Source: Clostridia bacterium
GTDB lineage: Bacteria > Bacillota > Clostridia > Oscillospirales > Acutalibacteraceae
Assembly: GCA_017473435.1 (NCBI GenBank)
Contig: JAFULG010000068.1
Span: 1 to 64,000 of the forward strand
DNA length: 64,000 nucleotides
Direction: 5' to 3'
Shown one piece after another: positions 26,253-32,910 of this stretch. The position numbers and the translations under genes were made by a program. The notes below the pieces were generated by a model. That model was not told where the DNA came from, did not search any database, and worked only from the letters and a program-made list of their open reading frames with translations. The stretch's first letter is position 1; every line of letters begins with the position of its first letter.

Positions 26253-27941
26253 ATGAAAGCTGTTTTTAAAATATTCATATCAATCTTGTTTATGCTTCTG
26301 CTGTTTTTACCGCAAAGCGTAAGCGCTCAGGATGTGACGACGGAAAACGATAACATACAAACTGAAGTCATCGAGCCTGAAAACGAGGAAATAACCGATC
26401 CTCAGCCTGAATGTGAACACAGTTTTTCTGATTATGTTTACGATGATAATGCAACCTGCTTTGCTGACGGTACAAAAACAGCCGTGTGTGATAACGGCTG
26501 TGGGGAAACGGATACGGTTACTGCGTCCGGAACAAGAATTATTCTTTCTAAGCCTGAAATGTTGACAGCAACGCAGACCACTTCACAAATCATTATTAAC
26601 TGGTCTTCCGTAAAAGGCGCAACAGGCTACGACATTTATTACAGAACAACGGGTAACTGGACTAAATTTACAAGCATTACAAGTGGAAATTCTTTTACCT
26701 TTACTAATCTCAGACCAGGTCTGAAAACTAACCTTGCTGTGAGAGCGTTTGCGGTGAACGAAGGTAAAAGGATTACCTCTTCGGTGTATACAACAATATA
26801 CACCGGAACCAAAAATTCTGCTCCTGCAAGTGTTACTTCAACGCAGACCTCCTCGCAGATAACCCTTAACTGGTCGGCCAGCAAGGGCGCAGACGGATAT
26901 ATAATTTATTATATGAGAAACGGTCTGTGGACAGTTGCTACTGCTTTGGTAAAGGGAACAAGCGTAACTTATAAAAATTTATCACCGGGAATAACATACA
27001 CCTTTGCAGTTCGTCCGGTTTTGTGGACTTCTTCGGCGTTGTTCGGTGAGTTTGCTACTCATATAACATCAACAAAAACAGCGGCACCGAAAACAAAGGT
27101 TACAATTATATCAAAGGGTAAAATCTCAGTTTCCTGGAACAGCGTAAGCGGTGCCGAGGGTTATCAGCTCTATTATAAAATCAATAACGGTAAATACAAC
27201 TTATACAGGAATTATGCCGTTCCGCAGAAGATTAACTACACTCTTCAGGGTGACAGATATTACACCTTCGCAGTAAGAGCCTACAAAAGAGCAGGCGGAA
27301 GATATATTTTCGGCGATTACGAGCCTGTCGGTGCGCATATAGGTAAGGAAGCTGACAGGGTGGTGATAAACCCGAATTCAGGCTTATGGTATCTTACACT
27401 TGTCAACAAGCAGAGAGAGTTACCGCTGGATTATTCTGTTAAGCTCGCATACATTCCCGACGGTTATCAGATGGATTACAGAGCCGCTTCGTATTACAAT
27501 AAAATGTATTCTGATGCATTAAAAGAGGGGATATATCTCAATCCTGTTTCCGCTTACAGGTCAAGAAGCTTCCAGCAGGAGATTTTTGATGAAACGGTGG
27601 AAGATTATATCTACGGATACGGTATGACCAGAAAAGAGGCAGAAAGAAAAACGGCAACGGAGGTACTTTACCCCGGAACAAGCGAGCATAACCTGGGTCT
27701 TGCTGTTGATATAGGAAGCTCGAGCGGTTATTTTGCTGACTCTGCCGCTTACAGATGGCTTCAGAAAAATGCCCACAAATACGGCTTTATTGAGCGTTAC
27801 ACCGCAAGTAAGCAGAGTGTTACAGGAATTATTCCCGAAGCCTGGCATTGGCGCTATGTCGGCGCATATCACGCAACCAAAATAAAGCAAAGCGGACTTT
27901 GCCTTGAAGAATATCTTGCAAAATATAATCTTATACCATAA
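26253..27941 (+). CDS. Secreted VanY-type D,D/L,D-carboxypeptidase with Cys-rich and three FN3 domains
   Basis: 562 residues. A signal peptide (about 1-25, ending SVSA) exports it. Residues 53-92 form a Cys-rich module (ECEHSFSDYVYDDNATC...CDNGCG) of the same style as those near the C-terminus of the giant protein at 5640-12743. Three fibronectin type III domains follow at about 97-186, 188-275 and 278-362, each with INWSSVKGA.GYDIYY-like strands. The C-terminal peptidase M15B domain (about 380-555) has SAYRSRSFQQ, the zinc motif SEHNLGLAVD (His479, Asp486) and EAWHWRYVG (His532), so the active site is intact. It should trim peptidoglycan stem peptides outside the cell, with FN3 domains as spacers. 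A terminator lies on each side, so it is monocistronic. Confidence 0.93.
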   Translation: MKAVFKIFISILFMLLLFLPQSVSAQDVTTENDNIQTEVIEPENEEITDPQPECEHSFSDYVYDDNATCFADGTKTAVCDNGCGETDTVTASGTRIILSKPEMLTATQTTSQIIINWSSVKGATGYDIYYRTTGNWTKFTSITSGNSFTFTNLRPGLKTNLAVRAFAVNEGKRITSSVYTTIYTGTKNSAPASVTSTQTSSQITLNWSASKGADGYIIYYMRNGLWTVATALVKGTSVTYKNLSPGITYTFAVRPVLWTSSALFGEFATHITSTKTAAPKTKVTIISKGKISVSWNSVSGAEGYQLYYKINNGKYNLYRNYAVPQKINYTLQGDRYYTFAVRAYKRAGGRYIFGDYEPVGAHIGKEADRVVINPNSGLWYLTLVNKQRELPLDYSVKLAYIPDGYQMDYRAASYYNKMYSDALKEGIYLNPVSAYRSRSFQQEIFDETVEDYIYGYGMTRKEAERKTATEVLYPGTSEHNLGLAVDIGSSSGYFADSAAYRWLQKNAHKYGFIERYTASKQSVTGIIPEAWHWRYVGAYHATKIKQSGLCLEEYLAKYNLIP

Positions 27942-27957
27942 AAGTTGCATAAAAATC

Positions 27958-27992
27958 ACAGCACCTTGCTTTTCGGCAGGGTGCTGATTATA
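27958..27992. terminator. Terminator between convergent vanY-like and XRE genes
   Basis: CAGCACCTTGC (27959-27969) and GGCAGGGTGCTG (27975-27986) form a stem-loop with A-rich and T-rich flanks. The first bases (AAAATCACAGCACCT) are nearly the same as those of the terminator at 26178. Confidence 0.7.
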
Positions 27993-28205
27993 TTATTTAT
28001 TCATTTTTTTGTTGTTAGTTCTTCCGAGGATATAATCAACCGAAACACCATAATAGTCTGCAAGCTTTATAAGTATAGATGTTGGTACATCTCTTTCTCC
28101 CGTTTCGTACTTTGAATAGCCAGTCTGACTCATACCTAAATAAGTAGCAATCTGTGTTTGATTCATATCTTTATCTTCTCTTAAATCGCGGATTCTTCCG
28201 TGCAT
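27993..28205 (-). CDS. XRE-family DNA-binding protein (70 aa)
   Basis: A single Cro/C1-type helix-turn-helix: IRDLREDKDMNQTQIATYLGMSQ as helices 1-3, then GYSKYETGERDVPTSILIKLADYYGVSVDYILGR. This is the classic short repressor of phages, mobile elements and stress loci; it has no effector domain. GGAG lies just before ATG 28205. It sits next to a second HTH gene in the same orientation with a 47-base gap, so the two may be co-transcribed. Targets are unknown; the divergent SLOG gene at 28606 is a candidate. Confidence 0.9.
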   Translation of the reverse strand: MHGRIRDLREDKDMNQTQIATYLGMSQTGYSKYETGERDVPTSILIKLADYYGVSVDYILGRTNNKKMNK

Positions 28206-28252
28206 AAAATCACTCCGGAAATTAGGCGAATATAGTAAATTGGTATATTTGA

Positions 28253-28495
28253 TTATAAGTTATGCTCAATTATATCTTCAACCTTGCAATTCAAGGCATA
28301 ACAAAACCTTGCTAAAATGTCACTGTCAATTCGTTCAATGTTTCCGTTATACCATTTGTTCACAACTTCAAATCGAGTGCCGGTTATTTTTGAGAGTTGA
28401 TATCTTGTTAGGTTTCTTTCGTTGAGAATATCTTTCAATTTGATTTTAATACTACCATATGAACATGCTGTAGTTATATGATTAACTTTACTCAT
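28253..28495 (-). CDS. XRE-family DNA-binding protein (80 aa, YozG-like)
   Basis: Residues 18-78 form an HTH of the Cro/C1 type in the YozG-like subgroup (IKLKDILNERNLTRYQLSKITG, then RFEVVNKWYNGNIERID, LARFCYALNCKVEDII). The N-terminal 17 residues are extra. No other domain. It is divergent from the SLOG gene; the 110-base region between them holds the SLOG promoter, so this protein or its neighbour may control that promoter. The minus-strand promoter for the pair was not clear. Confidence 0.88.
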   Translation of the reverse strand: MSKVNHITTACSYGSIKIKLKDILNERNLTRYQLSKITGTRFEVVNKWYNGNIERIDSDILARFCYALNCKVEDIIEHNL

Positions 28496-28548
28496 AGTAT
28501 CACCTGCAAATATTATCTATGGTAATATTGTAATTTTTATGTAACATC

Positions 28549-28577
28549 TTGACAAACTACATATTTATAGTTACTAT
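28549..28577 (+). promoter_or_regulatory. Promoter of the SLOG gene
   Basis: Perfect TTGACA (28549-28554), 17 bases, TACTAT (28572-28577). It overlaps the upstream part of the open frame, so translation should start at 28606. Confidence 0.65.
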
Positions 28578-28605
28578 TTATATAGTAATATTTGAAGGTG
28601 GTTTT

Positions 28606-29094
28606 ATGTACTGTTCATTTTTCGGTCATCGTGACTACGGTAACGACAGTGAACACTGTCTTACGGAGACTATAGAAAAATTGATTTTTACCGCAAATGT
28701 TGATGTGTTCTATGTCGGTAATAAAGGTGCGTTTGATAGAGCCGTTCATCGCGCTTTAAGGATGCTTAAGGATAAATATCCTTACATTAAGGTTTATATA
28801 GTGCTTGACAGTGTCTCACCTTTTACAGATGATAGGCTTAATGAAGATGAAAGGGAATATCTCGAAGAACTTGCAGATTTTGAATTTTTAGTTCCTGATG
28901 GTATTGAAAATGTTCCGAAGCGTTACGCAATGAGCCACAGAAACGATTGGATGATTAAAGAATGTGACTTTGCTGTGGTTTATTGTCTTTATTCAGGTTC
29001 AAATACTCAAAAATACATTGATAAGCTTAATAAATCAGAAAAAACTGTTGTAAATATTGCTGAATTAACATCCGAAGCAGATTGTCCTTTTTAA
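28606..29094 (+). CDS. SLOG-family (YspA/DprA-like Rossmann) protein
   Basis: 162 residues with the features of short SLOG proteins: MYCSFFGHRDYG at the N-terminus, FYVGNKGAFDRAVHRAL (nucleotide-binding Gly-rich loop) and YAMSHRNDWMIKECDFAVVYC. SLOG domains bind or process nucleotide-type ligands, and several are sensors in conflict or stress systems; the ligand here is unknown. ATG 28606 follows GAAGGTGG. The longer frame would begin inside the promoter. It is monocistronic, divergent from two XRE regulators. A 20-base tandem duplication covers its stop codon (29081-29120). Confidence 0.78.
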   Translation: MYCSFFGHRDYGNDSEHCLTETIEKLIFTANVDVFYVGNKGAFDRAVHRALRMLKDKYPYIKVYIVLDSVSPFTDDRLNEDEREYLEELADFEFLVPDGIENVPKRYAMSHRNDWMIKECDFAVVYCLYSGSNTQKYIDKLNKSEKTVVNIAELTSEADCPF

Positions 29095-29120
29095 TTACAG
29101 ATTGTCCTTTTTAATTACAG
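29081..29120. repeat. Exact 20-base tandem duplication at the end of the SLOG gene
   Basis: ATTGTCCTTTTTAATTACAG occurs at 29081-29100 and again at 29101-29120. The first copy holds the stop codon (29092-29094), so the protein is unchanged. It looks like a recent slippage event. Confidence 0.95.
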
Positions 29121-29126
29121 TTTATC

Positions 29127-29155
29127 TTGACATATTATCTTTCTTGTGCTAAAAT
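29127..29155 (+). promoter_or_regulatory. Promoter of the T-box-valS transcript
   Basis: TTGACA (29127-29132), 17 bases, TAAAAT (29150-29155) with TGTGC just before the -10. Confidence 0.75.
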
Positions 29156-29164
29156 CAATAGGAT

Positions 29165-29407
29165 ATTTAATAAGGCAATGATAAAGAGGAGTAACACATC
29201 CTTCCTTTTACAGAGAAAAGACGGTCGGTGCAAGTCTTTATGTGAAAATGTGTGAAGGTAGCTTTTGAGCCTCGGGAAGAAAGATTTTTTTCAAGTAGAC
29301 CCCGACGTTTGTCCGCGTTAAGGCTTTTGAGTGCAGAGAGTAATTCTCTGAATTCAGGTGGTACCACGGAATTTGCTCCGTCCTGATTTACAGGACGGAG
29401 TTTTATT
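29165..29407 (+). promoter_or_regulatory. T-box riboswitch controlling valS
   Basis: The leader contains the T-box sequence AGGTGGTACCACGG at 29356-29369, which pairs with the CCA end of uncharged tRNA. A terminator follows in which GCTCCGTCCTG (29375-29385) pairs with CAGGACGGAG (29391-29400) before TTTTATTT. The antiterminator would use the T-box and the 5' part of that stem. A stem I-like region spans about 29175-29285. A GTA at 29258-29260 is a possible valine specifier codon, but the specifier loop was assigned by eye. Binding of uncharged tRNA-Val should let transcription continue into valS. Confidence 0.9.
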
Positions 29408-29471
29408 TATGTAAACGCAGGGAACGACAACCTCGTCGTTCCGTTAGAATAACAATTCAGGAGTGAAAAAA

Positions 29472-32093
29472 ATGGCAAAAGAACTTGCAAAGCTCTACGA
29501 TCCCAAGGACGTAGAAGACAGAATTTACAAAACCTGGCTTGACGGAAAGTATTTCCACGCCGAGGTTGATCCCAAGAAGAATCCCTATACAATCGTGATT
29601 CCTCCTCCGAACATCACAGGTCAGCTTCATATGGGTCATGCACTTGATAACACTCTTCAGGATATTCTTATCCGCTTCAGAAGAATGCAGGGCTTTGATA
29701 CCCTTTGGCTTCCCGGTACTGACCATGCTTCAATCGCTACAGAAGCTAAAATTGTTGAAGCTATGAAGGCTGAAGGACTTTCAAAGGAGGATCTCGGACG
29801 TGAAGGCTTCCTTGAAAGAGCATGGGAGTGGAAAGCACAGTACGGCGGAAGAATTATTGAACAGCTTAAAAAACTCGGTTCATCCTGCGACTGGGACAGA
29901 GAGAGATTTACTCTTGACGAGGGCTGCTCAAAGGCAGTTAAGGAGGTTTTTGTAAATCTCTATGAAAAGGGTCTTATCTACCGCGGTGAAAGAATCATCA
30001 ACTGGTGTACTCACTGTAAAACATCAATTTCCGACGCTGAGGTTGAATATGAAGAAAAGGACGGCAACTTCTGGCACTTTGCTTATCCCTTCGCAGACGG
30101 AAGCGGAAGCATCATTGTTGCAACAACCCGTCCCGAAACAATTCCCGGTGATACAGGTATTGCTGTCCATCCCGATGACGAACGCTACAAGGATGTAATC
30201 GGTAAAACAGTAATTATGCCCGTTATCGGCAGAGAAATTCCCATTGTTGCAGATACCTATGCAAAGATGGATAAGGGAACAGGTGCCGTTAAAATCACAC
30301 CCGCTCACGACCCTAATGACTTCGAGGTTGGTATTCGCTGTAATCTTCCAGTGCTTGACGTTATGACCGATGACGGTTATATGAACGAAAAGGCAGGTAA
30401 GTACGCAGGCATGAACCTTATGGAATGCCGTAAGGCTATTGTTCAGGATCTTACCGATGCTGGTGCTCTTGTTAAAATTGAGCCTACGAAGCATGAGGTA
30501 GGCACATGCTACCGTTGCCATACCGCTGTTGAGCCCAAGGTTTCCAAGCAGTGGTTTGTAAAAATGGAGCCTCTTGCAAAGCCTGCAATCAAGGTTGTGC
30601 GTGACGGAGAGGTTAAGTTTATTCCCGAACGTTTTGACAAAATTTACTATAACTGGATGGAAAACATTCGTGACTGGTGTATTTCCCGTCAGCTCTGGTG
30701 GGGTCACAGAATTCCCGCCTGGTACTGTGCTGACTGCGGTGAAATCACCGTAAGCAAGGGTGAGCCCACAACCTGCTGTAAGTGTGGCAGCAAGAACATC
30801 GAGCAGGATCCCGATACACTTGATACCTGGTTCTCCTCAGCTCTCTGGCCCTTCTCAACTCTCGGCTGGCCTGAAAAGACTCCCGAGCTTATGCACTATT
30901 ATCCCACAAGCACTCTTGTTACAGGCTACGATATCATCTTCTTCTGGGTAGCAAGAATGATCTTCTCTGCTTGTGAGCAGATGGGTCAGGTACCCTTTGA
31001 TACAGTATTTATCCACGGTATCGTCCGTGATGAGCTCGGCAGAAAGATGAGTAAGTCACTCGGTAACGGTATTGATCCTCTTCTTGTTATCGATAAGTAC
31101 GGTGCAGACGCACTCCGCTTTACCCTTGCAACAGGTAACAGCCCCGGAAACGATATGCGTTACAGCGACAAGAAGGTTGAAGCAAGCCGTAACTTTGCCA
31201 ATAAAATCTGGAACGCAGCTCGTTTCATTCTTATGAACCTTGATGAAAATGAGCCTGCTCCTCACATTCCCGCTGACCTTGCACTTGAGGATAAATGGAT
31301 TCTTTCACAGTTCAACAGCCTTGCAAAGGAAGTAACCGATAATCTTGATAAGTTTGAACTCGGTATTGCAGTACAGAAGCTTTATGACTTTATCTGGGAT
31401 ATCTTCTGTGACTGGTTTATTGAGCTTGCAAAAATCAGACTTCAGAAGGGCGGCGACGAGGCTAAGACCGCAAAGGCAGTTCTCGTTTATGTTATGAGCG
31501 AAACACTCAAGCTTCTTCATCCCTTTATGCCCTTCATCACCGAGGAAATCTGGCAGACACTTCCCCACGACGGTGAAACAATTATGAAGTCAGCCTGGCC
31601 TGTATTCTCAGATGCTCTTGTTTTCACAAAGGAAGAAGAGCAGATGAATATGATTATGGATGCTATCAGAGCAATCCGTAACAGAAGAGCAGAAATGAAC
31701 GTTCCTCCTTCAAGAAAGGCTCACGTTTACGTTGCAACCGATAAGAAGGATATCTTTGAAAAGGCTGTCGTATTTATGCAAAAGCTCGCTTCTGCTTCCG
31801 ATGTAACAGTAGGCGATGCATTTAACCTTGAAGGCAGTGTAAGCATCGTTACAGCAGAGGCAAAGATTTACATTCCTATGGGTGACCTTGTTGACTTTGA
31901 GGCTGAAAGAAAGCGCCTTATGAAGGAAAAGGAAGCAGCTGAAAAGAAGCTCGCACAGATTAACGGCAAGCTGAATAATCCCGGCTTCCTTGCAAAGGCT
32001 CCTCAGAATGTTATTGATGCACAGAAGGCTGATGCAGAAAAGCTTACAGAAAAAATCAAGATGATTGACGAAAGTCTTGCAGCTCTCGGCTGA
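29472..32093 (+). CDS. valS: Valyl-tRNA synthetase
   Basis: A class I synthetase of 873 residues. It has PPNITGQLHMGHAL (HIGH motif, about 45-58), the CP1 editing domain (VATTRPETIPGDTG, AHDPNDFEVG), two zinc-type Cys pairs (CYRCH; CADCG...CCKCG), KMSKSLGNG (KMSKS motif), the anticodon-binding helical domain and a C-terminal coiled coil (about 805-873) that contacts the tRNA. ATG 29472 is preferred over GTG 29463 because CAGGAG lies at 29458-29463. Controlled by the T-box leader. A small hairpin, GGAACGAC...GTCGTTCC (29421-29442), lies between the terminator and the start. Confidence 0.98.
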   Translation: MAKELAKLYDPKDVEDRIYKTWLDGKYFHAEVDPKKNPYTIVIPPPNITGQLHMGHALDNTLQDILIRFRRMQGFDTLWLPGTDHASIATEAKIVEAMKAEGLSKEDLGREGFLERAWEWKAQYGGRIIEQLKKLGSSCDWDRERFTLDEGCSKAVKEVFVNLYEKGLIYRGERIINWCTHCKTSISDAEVEYEEKDGNFWHFAYPFADGSGSIIVATTRPETIPGDTGIAVHPDDERYKDVIGKTVIMPVIGREIPIVADTYAKMDKGTGAVKITPAHDPNDFEVGIRCNLPVLDVMTDDGYMNEKAGKYAGMNLMECRKAIVQDLTDAGALVKIEPTKHEVGTCYRCHTAVEPKVSKQWFVKMEPLAKPAIKVVRDGEVKFIPERFDKIYYNWMENIRDWCISRQLWWGHRIPAWYCADCGEITVSKGEPTTCCKCGSKNIEQDPDTLDTWFSSALWPFSTLGWPEKTPELMHYYPTSTLVTGYDIIFFWVARMIFSACEQMGQVPFDTVFIHGIVRDELGRKMSKSLGNGIDPLLVIDKYGADALRFTLATGNSPGNDMRYSDKKVEASRNFANKIWNAARFILMNLDENEPAPHIPADLALEDKWILSQFNSLAKEVTDNLDKFELGIAVQKLYDFIWDIFCDWFIELAKIRLQKGGDEAKTAKAVLVYVMSETLKLLHPFMPFITEEIWQTLPHDGETIMKSAWPVFSDALVFTKEEEQMNMIMDAIRAIRNRRAEMNVPPSRKAHVYVATDKKDIFEKAVVFMQKLASASDVTVGDAFNLEGSVSIVTAEAKIYIPMGDLVDFEAERKRLMKEKEAAEKKLAQINGKLNNPGFLAKAPQNVIDAQKADAEKLTEKIKMIDESLAALG

Positions 32094-32128
32094 TAAAAGA
32101 GCTTATATTGATATAAGGAGTGTTGATT

Positions 32129-32848
32129 ATGTCAAAAATATTTGCACACAGAGGCTTCAGCGGTAAATATCCCGAAAACACAATGCTTGCTTTTGAAAAG
32201 GCAGTTGAAATCGGTGTTGACGGAATTGAAATGGATGTTCATCTTACAAAGGATAACGAACTTGTTATCATCCACGATGAAAATATAAAGCGTACCTGTA
32301 ACGGTGAGGGTCTTGTCCGTGATATGACTCTTGAGGAGCTCAGAAAATATGATGCCTCCGCAACCTATGTCGGTGTTTACGGTGTCAACCCTATTCCCAC
32401 CTTAAGGGAATACTTTGAGCTTGTAAAGGATACGGATATCATTACTAACATAGAACTTAAGACGGGTATTTTTGAGTATCCTACAATTGAAAAAAGAGTA
32501 ATTGATATGATTTATGAGTACGGCTTGCAGGATAAAATTATCCTTTCTTCCTTCAACCATTATACGGTTAAGCGTTGCGAGGAGATAGCACCTGAAATCA
32601 AACGCGGCTTCCTTTGCGAAAGCTGGCTTATCAATTACGGTAAGTATACTGCAGAGCAGAATGTTCAGTGCTGTCATCCCATTTTCTGCAACCTTTCACA
32701 GGAGGTTGTTGATGAAATGCACGGTGCCGGCTGTGAAATCAACACATGGACAGTTAACGAATATGAGGACATTGAACGCCTTGCAGCAATGGGCGTAGAT
32801 GCACTAATCGGTAACTTCCCCGACAGAATGATTGAAAAGTTAAGATAA
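32129..32848 (+). CDS. Glycerophosphodiester phosphodiesterase, cytoplasmic
   Basis: 239 residues of the GDPD TIM-barrel family, which hydrolyses glycerophosphodiesters to glycerol-3-phosphate and an alcohol. All catalytic features are present: FAHRGFSGKYPENT (first His and Arg), DGIEMDVHLTKD (metal Glu and Asp), IIHDENI (second His), NIELKTG (metal Glu) and INTWTVNE near the end. No signal peptide. ATG 32129 is used instead of GTG 32120 because AAGGAG sits at 32115-32120. This intact enzyme is a useful reference for the degenerate paralogue at 38230. Confidence 0.93.
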   Translation: MSKIFAHRGFSGKYPENTMLAFEKAVEIGVDGIEMDVHLTKDNELVIIHDENIKRTCNGEGLVRDMTLEELRKYDASATYVGVYGVNPIPTLREYFELVKDTDIITNIELKTGIFEYPTIEKRVIDMIYEYGLQDKIILSSFNHYTVKRCEEIAPEIKRGFLCESWLINYGKYTAEQNVQCCHPIFCNLSQEVVDEMHGAGCEINTWTVNEYEDIERLAAMGVDALIGNFPDRMIEKLR

Positions 32849-32857
32849 CCTAACGTG

Positions 32858-32898
32858 ACGGTAGTCGGACTTTTACTGTCCGATTACCGTTTTTAATT
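32858..32898 (+). terminator. Rho-independent terminator
   Basis: ACGGTAGTCGGAC (32858-32870) and GTCCGATTACCGT (32878-32890) form a 13-pair stem followed by TTTTAATTT; 12 bases before polA. Confidence 0.93.
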
Positions 32899-32910
32899 TG
32901 AGGTGATACA

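Noticed and set aside
27993..28495. Toxin-antitoxin pair (two small adjacent genes)
   Set aside because: Both proteins are HTH regulators; neither looks like a toxin, so a toxin-antitoxin call is not supported.
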